DNA from: Oribacterium sinus
GTDB lineage: Bacteria; Bacillota; Clostridia; Lachnospirales; Lachnospiraceae
DNA: 64,000 nucleotides
Direction: 5' to 3'
NCBI RefSeq assembly: GCF_014202695.1
Contig: NZ_JACHHH010000007.1
Location: forward strand, 62,001-126,000
Positions 16,922 to 26,700 of the stretch are shown piece after piece; positions within the stretch are counted from its first letter, which is position 1; each line of letters starts with the position of its first letter. Under the pieces are notes generated by a model. The model had not been told where the DNA came from. It was given only the letters and a program-made list of their open reading frames with translations, and searched no databases. The position numbers and the translations under genes were made by a program.

Positions 16922-18607
16922 TTAAGTTCCCGGTGTATTATTTTCTTCCGTCTCTAAAGATTTTTCTCCTAGGGCCGCCCCGGGTCCTACTTCCACAGTT
17001 TCCTCCGTTTCCTTCTTTTCTTTTGTTTCCTTCGTCTCTTCTTCTGTGGATTTTTTCTCTTCCTTTGTTTCTTTTTTATTTTTTACAGTGCTCTCTTCTT
17101 CCGTTTCCGTCTTAGTTTCCTGTTTCTTTGTAGCCTCTGTCTGCTCCTCTTTTTTCTTTTTCTTACCCTTCTCCGCATTTTCAGCGGCCTTGGCTTTTCC
17201 GGCTTCCTTCTTTCTCACAGTTCCTCCGCCTGTACCTGCTTCCTCAGCATCTTCCATGGGAGAGCCAACTCCGGAAACTTTGGCGATATGGGCACTGATT
17301 TCCTGTACCTTGGCACTGGGGCTATAGTTCTCCACGCCGTAAAGATAGCTGTGTAATTCCGTTACATTGCTGGCCAGCGTTGCCGGAATTACCACATCCA
17401 TTTTCTTAATCTTCATGGTGGTTCTGGCAAAGGGGAAGCCTCTGCTTTCTCCGATATGATAACGATCCACCTGGGTAACCAATGTGGTGATATCTCCCAT
17501 ATCCAGACTGGTGGAAAGCTCCGGTAAAACCATGGATGCTACCTGCATTAGCTTTACAGGACCTGCCTTTTTTGCCTTATCAAAGGCAAGGCCAAGAACC
17601 TTCCTCTGTCTTGCAGTACGGTTAAAATCCGTGTCCATTAGACGGAGTCTACCGTAGGCCACCGCCTGAATTCCGTCCAAATGATTCATCCCAGCATGCT
17701 CCAGATGCACGGAAGGAATTCCGGTGGACTGTACCGTTTCCGTGATAAAGGCATTAATATAGAAAAACTCCGCATCGGAAAGCTCCAGATCCACGCCTCC
17801 AAGAGCGGAGATTCCCTTCGCCACCGCAGCCCAGTTAAAGCTGACATAGTCGTCAATCTTAATGTCCAGATTTCTCTCTAAAGCTTCAACAGCTTGCTTG
17901 TGCCCCCCCTTAAAATAAGCTTCATTAATCTTATGATAAGTTCCCTCTTCATCAATCTGCATATAGCTGTCTCTGAAAACGGAGCTTAATTTCACTTCTC
18001 CGGTTCGCTTATTGACGGAAGCCAGCATAATCACATCGGAAAGCGCACCGGCCTCCTTGTTGCCGTCTCTAGAATCTAAACCGAAAACTGCCACCGTCCA
18101 ATATTTCGGACCAAAATACGGAGAAATAAAACGCCAAAGGAGAAGACCGAAAAATACAAGCAGTAAAAGAATGCCCAGCTTCTGAAAAATAGACTTCTTT
18201 TTCTTTCTTTTCCCTCTGTCTTGCCCCGACCTTTCCGAAGCCGTATTTCTATTGCTTCTTCCGCTGTTCCCGCCGCTTACGGCCTTTCGATTCTCTGCTC
18301 CGGATGGATTTCTTCTTCTATCGGAGCGACCGGTGGCTGTAGCGATATTTGCGCCCTGTCTTTGGGACTTTCTTCTTTTCAGACTTTGGGGCTCTTCCTC
18401 GAAGTTCTCATCTTCATAGTCCTCATCATAGTCGTCATAGTCCTCATCATAATCATCTTCATACTCGTCATCGTAGTCATCATATTCCTCATCAGAATCA
18501 TACTCCTCCTGATAACGATTTCGAGAGGGACGTCTATTTCTGCTGCTTTCTTCTCTTTCTCTGATAAATTCTCTACTGGGTGCAGTTCTTCTTTTTCTGT
18601 CTGCCAT
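16922..18607 (-). CDS. LytR-CpsA-Psr (LCP) family wall-polymer ligase
   Basis: 561 residues from the ATG at 18607, preceded by AGGGAGAAG; a longer frame from 18667 lacks a ribosome binding site. The cytoplasmic head (1-140) is Arg-rich and then extremely acidic, with Asp/Glu/Tyr runs. One membrane segment (about 142-162) precedes an outer LCP domain (about 172-402) carrying VAVFGLDSRD, SDVIMLASVN, VFRDSYMQI, and GGVDLELSDAEFFYIN, with the arginines (GRLRLMDTDFNRTARQRKV) that bind the polyprenyl pyrophosphate in this family. LCP proteins attach teichoic-acid-like or capsule polymers to peptidoglycan. The 130-residue tail is a Lys/Glu/Thr low-complexity region, longer than usual. Confidence 0.88.
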   Translation of the reverse strand: MADRKRRTAPSREFIREREESSRNRRPSRNRYQEEYDSDEEYDDYDDEYEDDYDEDYDDYDEDYEDENFEEEPQSLKRRKSQRQGANIATATGRSDRRRNPSGAENRKAVSGGNSGRSNRNTASERSGQDRGKRKKKKSIFQKLGILLLLVFFGLLLWRFISPYFGPKYWTVAVFGLDSRDGNKEAGALSDVIMLASVNKRTGEVKLSSVFRDSYMQIDEEGTYHKINEAYFKGGHKQAVEALERNLDIKIDDYVSFNWAAVAKGISALGGVDLELSDAEFFYINAFITETVQSTGIPSVHLEHAGMNHLDGIQAVAYGRLRLMDTDFNRTARQRKVLGLAFDKAKKAGPVKLMQVASMVLPELSTSLDMGDITTLVTQVDRYHIGESRGFPFARTTMKIKKMDVVIPATLASNVTELHSYLYGVENYSPSAKVQEISAHIAKVSGVGSPMEDAEEAGTGGGTVRKKEAGKAKAAENAEKGKKKKKEEQTEATKKQETKTETEEESTVKNKKETKEEKKSTEEETKETKEKKETEETVEVGPGAALGEKSLETEENNTPGT

Positions 18608-18811
18608 AGTCTTCTCCCTATTTTTTGTAAGTGCTCTGCCTGAAAAGTATAACAAAGCTTTCTTCACAAAAAAAGTGCTTTCATAATTCCTTAATATAAA
18701 GAATTTTTATTTTTACGATAGGAAAATACCGCCAACGTTCCAAGCATACAGAAATCTATAGAATAGGCGTGTTCCCATAGGATAAAGGATTTTTATGTAA
18801 ACATTACCCGA

Positions 18812-18841
18812 TAACAAAAAAAGAAGGGAGAATAATCTCCC
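18812..18841 (-). terminator. Terminator of pckA
   Basis: On the minus strand GGGAGA-TTAT-TCTCCC (18841-18826) is followed by TTCTTTTTTTG. Confidence 0.8.
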
Positions 18842-18868
18842 TCCTCGTTATCAGCAATAGTACTATTC

Positions 18869-20473
18869 TTATGCCTTAGGGCCTGCTGCAGAAAGCTTCT
18901 TTCCTGCCTCGGAGCTCTCGTACTTCTTAAAGTTCTTAGCAAAACGTCCTGCCAAGTCCTTTGCCTTCTCTTCCCACTGGCTTGCATCAGAGTAAGTATC
19001 TCTTGGATCTAAGATCTTCGGATCTACGCCGGGTAAAGCTACAGGTACTTCGAAATCGAAGTATGGAATCTTCTTGGTCTCAGCCTTAGCCACATCTCCG
19101 TTTAAGATGGCATCAATGATTCCACGGGTATCCTTGATGGAAATTCTCTTTCCGGAACCGTTCCATCCGGTATTTACCAGATAAGCCTTTGCTCCGCTCT
19201 TCTCCATACGCTTAACCAGCTCTTCCGCATACTTTGTTGGAGGAAGCTCCAAGAAAGCCTGTCCGAAGCAAGCGGAGAAGGTTGGTGTAGGCTCTGTGAT
19301 TCCTCTCTCTGTTCCGGCTAACTTTGCGGTAAATCCGGAAAGGAAGTAATACTGAGTCTGCTCCTCTGTAAGAATAGAGATAGGAGGCAGTACACCGAAT
19401 GCATCTGCGGAAAGGAAAATAACATTTTCCGCTGCAGGTGCGGAGGAAACAGGCTTTACAATATTGTCGATGTGCTGGATAGGATAGGACACACGAGTAT
19501 TCTCGGTAACGCTCTTGTCCTTGAAATCAATCTTTCCATTCGCATCCATGGTAACATTTTCCAGCAATGCATCTCTGCGGATAGCCTTATAGATATCCGG
19601 CTCGGAATCCTTATCCAAGTCGATGACCTTAGCATAACATCCACCCTCGAAGTTGAAGATACCGTTGTCATCCCAGCCGTGCTCGTCATCTCCGATTAAG
19701 AGTCTCTTGGGATCGGTGGAAAGGGTGGTCTTTCCTGTTCCGGAAAGTCCGAAGAAGATTGCAGTGTGCTTTCCGTCCAGATCCGTATTTGCGGAACAGT
19801 GCATAGAAGCAATGCCTTTTAATGGAAGGAAGTAGTTCATCATGGAGAACATACCCTTCTTCATCTCTCCGCCGTACCATGTATTTAAAATAATCTGCTC
19901 TCTGCTGCTGATGTTGAACATAACAGCAGTTTCAGAATGTAAGCCAAGTTCCTTGTAGTTTTCAATCTTTGCCTTGGAAGCATTGTAAACCACGAAGTCC
20001 GGCTTAAAGTTCTCCAGCTCTTCCTTGGAGGGCTGAATGAACATGTTTGTTACAAAGTGTGCCTGCCAAGCTACTTCCACAATGAAACGCACTGCCATTC
20101 TGGTGTCCTTGTTGGCTCCGCAGAAAGCATCCACCACAAATAAACGCTTGTTGGAAAGCTCCTTCTTTGCCAATTCCTTAGCAGTGTTCCATGCTTCCTG
20201 AGACGCAGGATGGTTATCGTTCTTATATTCATCGGATGTCCACCATACGGTATCCTTGGATTTCTCATCCATGACAATGTACTTATCCTGGGGAGAACGT
20301 CCGGTGTAAATACCGGTCATTACGTTAACAGCTCCTAATTCGCTGACCTGTCCCTTTTCATAGCCTTCCAAATCCGCTCTGGTTTCCTCCTGGAACAAAA
20401 GCTCATAGGATGGGTTATGTACGATTTCCGTGGTTCCTGTAATGCCATATTGTGTTAAATCCAAATTTGCCAT
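18869..20473 (-). CDS. pckA: Phosphoenolpyruvate carboxykinase (ATP)
   Basis: 534 residues, typical for the ATP-dependent enzyme. It interconverts oxaloacetate + ATP and PEP + CO2 + ADP; in anaerobic fermenters it may run in the CO2-fixing direction. Visible marks are [10 protein letters not shown] for substrate binding, the kinase-1a loop [14 protein letters not shown] near residue 245, the metal-binding [21 protein letters not shown], and the adenine-side [24 protein letters not shown]. The ATG follows AGAAGGAG. A promoter lies about 75 bp upstream and a clear terminator follows, so it is a single-gene unit. Confidence 0.96.
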   Translation of the reverse strand: MANLDLTQYGITGTTEIVHNPSYELLFQEETRADLEGYEKGQVSELGAVNVMTGIYTGRSPQDKYIVMDEKSKDTVWWTSDEYKNDNHPASQEAWNTAKELAKKELSNKRLFVVDAFCGANKDTRMAVRFIVEVAWQAHFVTNMFIQPSKEELENFKPDFVVYNASKAKIENYKELGLHSETAVMFNISSREQIILNTWYGGEMKKGMFSMMNYFLPLKGIASMHCSANTDLDGKHTAIFFGLSGTGKTTLSTDPKRLLIGDDEHGWDDNGIFNFEGGCYAKVIDLDKDSEPDIYKAIRRDALLENVTMDANGKIDFKDKSVTENTRVSYPIQHIDNIVKPVSSAPAAENVIFLSADAFGVLPPISILTEEQTQYYFLSGFTAKLAGTERGITEPTPTFSACFGQAFLELPPTKYAEELVKRMEKSGAKAYLVNTGWNGSGKRISIKDTRGIIDAILNGDVAKAETKKIPYFDFEVPVALPGVDPKILDPRDTYSDASQWEEKAKDLAGRFAKNFKKYESSEAGKKLSAAGPKA

Positions 20474-20689
20474 AGTGGTCTCCTTCTCACTCTTTTAAAA
20501 TTTCAAGCCTCTCGTATGAAAAAAAATACAAGGCTCAATGTTCTTATTATACATACTTCCCTTGGAAAGTCACTTGAATTTTACATTTTTTTGTTGCTTT
20601 ATTTTTAATTACTTAATGATTTTTGCTTTAATTTTTTTTTAATTTTGATTTTAAATTTAGAAATATTTGGAATTTTCTTCGAAATAGCA
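20474..20689 (-). other. AT-rich gap upstream of pckA
   Basis: The near part holds the pckA promoter. The rest (about 20575-20689) is a run of T- and A-rich sequence in which I see no gene or clear site. Confidence 0.4.
20546..20573 (-). promoter_or_regulatory. Promoter of pckA
   Basis: On the minus strand GTGACT (20573-20568), 16 bp, TATAAT (20551-20546). The spacer contains TTCCAAGGGAA, a small dyad that could be a regulator site. Confidence 0.55.
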
Positions 20690-20724
20690 TAAAAATAGCG
20701 AGGCGATATGAAACGCCTCGCTAT
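20690..20724 (-). terminator. Terminator of the wall-repeat protein gene
   Basis: A perfect 11-bp stem, ATAGCGAGGCG (20695-20705) with CGCCTCGCTAT (20714-20724), 8-nt loop, followed on the minus strand by TTTTTATG. It lies about 100 bp after the stop at 20821. Confidence 0.9.
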
Positions 20725-20820
20725 TATCAGCTGTGGAAGCTAAAATCTCTCCTGTAATGGAGAATCTCGAAAATCCCGTCCGCAATAGGGTTTCCGTACC
20801 TTAGACAAATGTACTTATTT

Positions 20821-23514
20821 TTAAGAGGACAGATTGGAAGCACTGACCGGTTCTTCCGGAAGCTTCTCTACCGCTTCTTCAAAGGATAAGGGAAGCTCCA
20901 GAGTTTGATAACCCTTACGCACCAGAATCAGAGTATGCTTTCCCTCTGCCTTTCCCTTAAAGGCCTTAGGAGAAATCACCAGTTTTCCCTCCTCTTCCAA
21001 TAGCTCCATGGAAGAAGAGTTAATCTCTGTTGTAAAGCTTTGTTTGTCTAAGTAAGCCTTAATTTCTCCTTCCTTCAAATACTCTCTATCCTCGGTCTCT
21101 AACACAATGTCCTCTCCGGGCTTTGCCACTCCAACCGTAAACTTCGGCGGCTTAACTCCCGTAAGATACTCTGTTCTTAGCTCTTTGGACAAAGAGCCGT
21201 CCTCCAGGACTCTATAGAGAGAAGAAGGAACCTTTCTGATGGCTTCTGCGGTTTTCAAATATTCTGACGGAGAAAAGCTTGCGATGCTCTTTGCCGTTTT
21301 TTCTTTGTAGGCTGCAAAATATCCGGTAAAATCGTAGAACTGATCTCCTCCTTCGGGAAGAAAATACTTGTCCCCTCTGGAACGAAGGAAACGAGCTGCC
21401 ACCAGATTCGCATCCGGATTGGAAATTCCCAGCTCTCTAAGCAATAGGGCATTGCTTAAAAGATCATAGGAAAGGGCTAAATACTTATCCTCTCCTTCTC
21501 CAAGCTTTGGCAAATCGGAAAGGTCCGGCTTTTTCTTCGTAAGAACCTCTCTAGAGGTAGCATGGGAGATAGCATCAAAACTGCCCCTGTCTTTTTCTGC
21601 GTCTTTCTGTCTTGCCTTCTCCTCCTTAACATCCTGCTCTTCTTTGGCTTCTCCGGCAAAAACCTCAAAGCGTTGCTTAATCTTTCCAAATCCGTTTAGC
21701 TTTACCGTAAGCACATATTGTCCTACCTGATCGGTGAGAAGACTTCCTTCTTCGTCCTTTCTCTTTCCATAAAGAAGTAATGCCCCATCATAATAGTAAA
21801 AGTCTTTAAGATATTCCAGATTTTGACTGCTACCATCCGGCTTTTTTAAAACTAATTTTGAGGAGGGTTCTCCAAACTCACTGAGATACAATCTTCCCGG
21901 AACCTCTGCCATAAAGCGAATAGTCTCACCCTGTTTTGGAGTACTGCTCTCCGGAGCCTGTTGTAACACCAACTTATCCTGAGAAACCAGTTCCAAGGGA
22001 ATGGTTATTGTACTGTCATCATAGGAGGAGTGAATCTTTACCTGATACCAGCCCTTGCTCCTTAGGTTCTCCTGTCCTGCAGGAATATTCACAACGCCAA
22101 GCTCTCCATGCCTAGTCTTATGCACCGCTTCCTTCGTAAATTGCAAAGAGGCATTTTTATTTCCCAAGCCGTAAATACTGCCTTCACTCAAAGAGGAAAT
22201 AGAATCAATCTTTTCAAACCATTTTTTCTGTTCCTCTGTTTCAGCAAGTAGTTCATATTTGATGGGCTTTCCATTATTTTCTCCCTTATAATCCACCGGA
22301 AATGCTTTAAAATAATAGGTAATAGGGATTCCCTTTTCTTCTTGCTCGCTTAAATCAAAGGTAGTTCTACTTTCCTTGGTTCTTTCTCTACCTGCTTGTA
22401 CGGAGGGATAATTTAACTCTTCCTTCGTAACTTTTCCCTTTATGACTAAAGACAGATCCCCGGAGCTTTCGAAGGATCTTGCAGGGGCTGCCTTGGCCTC
22501 TCCGGCATTTAAAGACAGAAGTTCCTTTTCTTCTCCGCCATCTTTCTTGGAAATCGTCAGATTCTTGGGAGAAACCACCGTGCTTTCCCACTTCCAAAGC
22601 TTTCCGGCAGTATCAATGGGCGTTAACGCTTCGGTAATATCGGTTCCATCCACCTCTACCTTGTAATCCTCCGGGCGTCCCTCTTTAAAGGAGAGTACAA
22701 TGTACTTGTCAAATCCCAGATTGACTACTCCGCTATGCTCTCTCTCCAATACGGAAAAGACTTCCTTTTTCTCCTGCTCTTCTTGCTCTTTCTTTTCCTG
22801 CTCTTTCTTTTCCTGCTCTTTCTTTTCCTTTTCTTCCCGAGCCTTCTTCTCCGCGTCCTCCTTCTGCTTTTCTGTCGAAGACTGTTGACTGTTTGTAGAA
22901 TTGCTTACACTGCCTGAACCACTTCCGGAACTCCTTCCGAAGCTTCCCCCTGATGACCTGCCGGAACCGCCGGAGCTGCTGCGATTTACCCCTAGGACTT
23001 CCGGAATACTACGACTTACTCCCGCAACCTGTTGTCCATCTTCCTTGGAGAGAAGCCCTTTGCCCTGCTCATAAACAGGCTTTCCATTCTCTACCCAACG
23101 TCCATCCTCATCTACAGAATAGCCATCCTTTGCTCCCGCGGTAAGCAACTCCCCTAAATGGGCAGAATCCTGATCCTCGAAATAATAGCAGTAGCCGTCA
23201 ATCCACTGCCAACCTGTACAGAGCCTTCCAAAGGAACCGTCATGAGCAGTGTGGAAGAAGAACCATTTTCCGCTTGGACTTTTCCACCAGCCGGATTGCA
23301 GTGTTCCGCCGTCTTCCTTCAGCAGATACCAAGCTCCCTCGGAGACAATCCATCCCTTCTGTTTTTCTCCCTGGGGATTGATAAATGTCCAAGTCCCTTC
23401 CTCCTTCTGCCAATGCCCCTCCGTATTTCCTACCGCCAAAGCGGGGAAGCTTTGCGAAAGCATCATACACGCTGCCATCCCAATTGCCAGATTTTTAAAG
23501 CCCTTTCGTACCAT
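20821..23514 (-). CDS. Large secreted wall-binding protein with N-terminal choline-binding-type repeats
   Basis: 897 residues. The signal peptide (VRKGFKNLAIGMAACMMLSQSF, cleavage after ALA near residue 27) is followed by aromatic-glycine wall-binding repeats (about 30-170: GHWQKEEGTWTFINPQGE, GWIVSEGAWYLLKEDGG, GWWKSPSGKWFFF, GWQWIDGYCYYFED), a Ser/Gly linker, and a charged Lys/Glu stretch with five KKEQE-like repeats (about 215-250). From about 255 to 330 it resembles the haemoglobin-interacting/DUF1533 type of surface domain (FDKYIVLSFKEGRPEDYKVEVDG), a resemblance I cannot test. The rest is unrecognised extracellular beta-rich sequence. Repeats at the N-terminus rather than the C-terminus are less usual. 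Single-gene unit with promoter, candidate operators and terminator. Confidence 0.78.
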   Translation of the reverse strand: MVRKGFKNLAIGMAACMMLSQSFPALAVGNTEGHWQKEEGTWTFINPQGEKQKGWIVSEGAWYLLKEDGGTLQSGWWKSPSGKWFFFHTAHDGSFGRLCTGWQWIDGYCYYFEDQDSAHLGELLTAGAKDGYSVDEDGRWVENGKPVYEQGKGLLSKEDGQQVAGVSRSIPEVLGVNRSSSGGSGRSSGGSFGRSSGSGSGSVSNSTNSQQSSTEKQKEDAEKKAREEKEKKEQEKKEQEKKEQEEQEKKEVFSVLEREHSGVVNLGFDKYIVLSFKEGRPEDYKVEVDGTDITEALTPIDTAGKLWKWESTVVSPKNLTISKKDGGEEKELLSLNAGEAKAAPARSFESSGDLSLVIKGKVTKEELNYPSVQAGRERTKESRTTFDLSEQEEKGIPITYYFKAFPVDYKGENNGKPIKYELLAETEEQKKWFEKIDSISSLSEGSIYGLGNKNASLQFTKEAVHKTRHGELGVVNIPAGQENLRSKGWYQVKIHSSYDDSTITIPLELVSQDKLVLQQAPESSTPKQGETIRFMAEVPGRLYLSEFGEPSSKLVLKKPDGSSQNLEYLKDFYYYDGALLLYGKRKDEEGSLLTDQVGQYVLTVKLNGFGKIKQRFEVFAGEAKEEQDVKEEKARQKDAEKDRGSFDAISHATSREVLTKKKPDLSDLPKLGEGEDKYLALSYDLLSNALLLRELGISNPDANLVAARFLRSRGDKYFLPEGGDQFYDFTGYFAAYKEKTAKSIASFSPSEYLKTAEAIRKVPSSLYRVLEDGSLSKELRTEYLTGVKPPKFTVGVAKPGEDIVLETEDREYLKEGEIKAYLDKQSFTTEINSSSMELLEEEGKLVISPKAFKGKAEGKHTLILVRKGYQTLELPLSFEEAVEKLPEEPVSASNLSS

Positions 23515-23589
23515 ATTTCCTCCTTCGTTGCTAAAAATGGGAAAATTCGTTTTCCTTTTCCTGTATCAGTTTTTCTTAGTAAATATAAA

Positions 23590-23624
23590 TTAGATTTTAC
23601 TAATTTTATATTAGTCTATACTAA
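23590..23624. promoter_or_regulatory. Paired TTAG-n6-CTAA dyads at the wall-repeat protein promoter
   Basis: TTAGTCTATACTAA (23611-23624) overlaps the -10 and TTAGATTTTACTAA (23590-23603) lies exactly 21 bp further downstream in transcription, two helical turns apart. A further half-site TTAGTAAAT occurs at 23576. The geometry suggests a repressor operator. Confidence 0.45.
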
Positions 23625-23646
23625 CTCTTTATTTTTTCCTCGTCAA
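23618..23646 (-). promoter_or_regulatory. Promoter of the wall-repeat protein gene
   Basis: On the minus strand TTGACG (23646-23641), 17 bp, TAGTAT (23623-23618); leader of about 100 nt. Confidence 0.65.
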
Positions 23647-23678
23647 TATATAAGACTTTTAACAAAGATAAAAGACAC

Positions 23679-23726
23679 AAAAAAATCGCCCTTTGGCAGG
23701 ACCGAAATCCTTGCCAAAAGGCGATT
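23679..23726 (-). terminator. Terminator of the first giant surface protein gene
   Basis: On the minus strand AATCGCCTTTTGGCAAGGA pairs with TCCTGCCAAAGGGCGATT (one mismatch/wobble) and is followed by TTTTTTG. About 45 bp after the stop. Confidence 0.9.
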
Positions 23727-23771
23727 CATTGTTTTTGAAACTTCTTCCCAATAGTTAAAAGAGAATGAGCT

Positions 23772-26700
23772 TTAACTTTTCGGTTTTAGCTTTCTTAAGA
23801 AGTAGTAAATGCTCAAAAGGCTAAAGCTTAGTGCTGAAGCAAAAGCATACCAAAGCAAATGAGAAGCATCTGCCGTATTTACATTTCGAGATTGGGCTCT
23901 CCTCAGGGCTCCCAACACTTCTCCCAAACGCTTTAATTCCGCTTCTTCCTCCGGCGTCAAAGGACGTTTCCGTCCTGCACCGAGAATCTCACCGATTCGC
24001 TTCTGAATCTCCTCGATGGTTCTGGGTACTGTGGGACTTGGCGGAATAGTGTTTCCATTGTCCGGTGTAGGATTCTGCGGTTCTTCCGGAAGCGTGGGCT
24101 TCTCAGGCTCTGCCGGCGGTTCTCCCGGACCTCCCGGGGTGTTTGGCGTTGGGAAGGAAGGTCTGCTTGGCGTTCCTCCTCCGCCTCCCGGTCTGTAGGG
24201 ATTGTACTTATTGTCAAAGAGAATCTCTGAAACTTCCGCACCGTTCTTGTAGATCTTTCTGCTTACCATTAAAGTCTCTTTACTATCGTTAGACTGGGTT
24301 ACCGTAAAGACTACCGTATATACAGTGTTGTCATAAGTATATCCGTTGATGCCGTCCTTTAGTTCCTTTACCGTATACACGTATTTTCCGGGAACATGGA
24401 AGGTAATAGGAGCAAATTCCGTATGTCCTTCTCCGGCAATCACCACCATCTCCGTTTCAGACTGGCTACCCTCCGGCATTGGCTGGAAAAGTCCCTTAGG
24501 CATAGAGCTTAAGGATGGCTTCACTTCGGTAATAAGACCGCTGGAGCCGTATAAAACACCCTCTTCCAAATCGGAGTTGCTCACGATTTTCTTATTCCTA
24601 ATAACATTGTTATCCGGATCCAGATACTCCTCGAAAGTATCGTTTCCCTTACCGTTATTGAAAAAGATTTCCTTGTCATTGAAGATTGGATCTTCTCGCT
24701 TATCTGTCCAGTAAACGGAGTTGGAAGAAATCTCCATGGTTTCCGTCCGAAGTACAAAACGGAAGGGGTCAGCCTTGGGGGGCTTTAATCCGGAAATCTT
24801 CTTTCCAAGATCCACCTGTCCCTGTGTCGGTGTAGGCTTAAAGACATTGGTATAGTTGAAGTCATCTCCTCCTACTAAGGCAAAGAGATGACCATTTCCT
24901 AAATCATTAACTGTAATGGTGATATCTCTGGTAGGACGAGGATCGTTTACGATACCGGGGAACAAACCGCTTTCCGTTACGGTGTACTTGTATACTCCGG
25001 GGCGGGTAATATGTACTCTTCCGAAGTTTACTTCTCCACCTATAGCATCCGGATTGGTCTTGCTCAGGCTGTCTGCAGTTCCTGCTTCCGCCGGCATAGG
25101 CTCTCCGTTCACTCTTTTTAAGGTGAAGGTAAATGTATTGGAAATATCCGGTTTCTTCACTCCCGCCGTTGCGCTTAGGAATTTTTCCACCTTGATTTCC
25201 GGGTCAATAGCCTGTACGCCGTAAACGTTGGTAAAGGTCATCGGGTTGGTCTCGCTAAGCTGTAAATCCGATTCCATCTTTACGTGATTCGGATCCGTTA
25301 CGGTAATGGTGATAAACTTATCTCCCATATCCTCGCTTTGCACACCATCCAAATGCTGTCCGCTTTCATGAATCTTGTACTGGTACGTTCCGGGCTTTAA
25401 AAGACGAATCTTTCCGAAGTTCACCATACCTCCGTTAGCATCCGGATTACGCTTTACGGTGTCGATGGCATTGCCCTCTTCATCCAATAAAGGAGCTCCA
25501 TCCACGCCGCTTAAGGTAAAGGTGAACTTTCCTTGAATACTGGGGGCATTTAATCCTGCCGGCACATCCAACACCTTTTTTACCGGTAAATTAAAGACTA
25601 CCGGTTCCACAAGACGGTGCTTACTGCTGGACTGTACCGTATCCGGTGCTACATTCTGGGGAACATCATTTCCCGGGAACAAAATGCCGGTACGATAAGC
25701 CACATTGGTGTTTTCCACCTTAATCTTCTTCTGATCCATGTGGGCTACCATATTGACATTGGCTAAAATGAGTCCCTGCTGGTCCAGAATAAAACGCTTT
25801 CCTGCTTCAGTGGTTCGAAGGTCAAAGGCAAGGGCCTTGATTTCCTTTCTATCTACTGTATTTGCGCTTTCATTTTCATAGTTCCATTCCTTCCAGATAC
25901 TGTCACTGAATTTCGGATTGTTATGATTGGTATCCGCCGCATACCCGGCAGCATCATACAGGGGTTTTCCCAGGTCTCTTTGTTCCGGAGTAGGAATAAC
26001 CGTAGAATAAAATACTCTGGGCTTTAAGGTATCCTGGTTGTTGGCATTGGTTTTGTCATAGGAGCGTTTACTGAGCATACTGTTAATGTCTACTCCGGTA
26101 AAATCTCCGTTTCTGTCCTTTTCCTCCCCTAAGATATCAAAGATTACCAAATCCGTGGTTCTACTGGTGGCAGACGCCTGATACAGAAGTCTATGATTAT
26201 AGGGGTCTCCCATATAGCTCACATTATTTCCAAGGTAACGAGAATCGATTTCTGTGGAAACCGTATTGTTAAAGGTTGCCTCCAGTACTGTTACCGGCCC
26301 GTAAGGCATGGTTAAGCTCGTTACAGAGGTGGTAAAAGCCCCATTTTCATGGGCTGCCTCATCCCTTTTGGCAGTATATTTTCCAAGCAATGCAGGGCTG
26401 GGATTAGGGGTTTTTCCATTGGAATAGTTACCGTCCCAAATGGTATTGGCATCCTTATTGATAAAACCAACGGTGTTTACTACGGATCTTCCACGGTCTA
26501 CGATATTGGTATAGGGATTCCAGAGAGTATAAGCCATTCTCCAACCGCTTCGGTTATAGAATTTGTCCCAGTAACGATGCTGCTTGTCATCCGGAATAGT
26601 CAGATGAATAATCATCATGGTTTGTCCGGAGTTTTCCCAATTCTTCTTAAACTCTACCGTATAATCCTTTCCCTTTACAAATCTTTTTTCTTCCGGCGGT

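Noticed and set aside
24916-25224. Plus-strand frames antisense to the giant surface genes
   Set aside because: Many long antisense frames arise because the opposite strand is a repetitive coding region; none has a ribosome binding site with a protein-like sequence.
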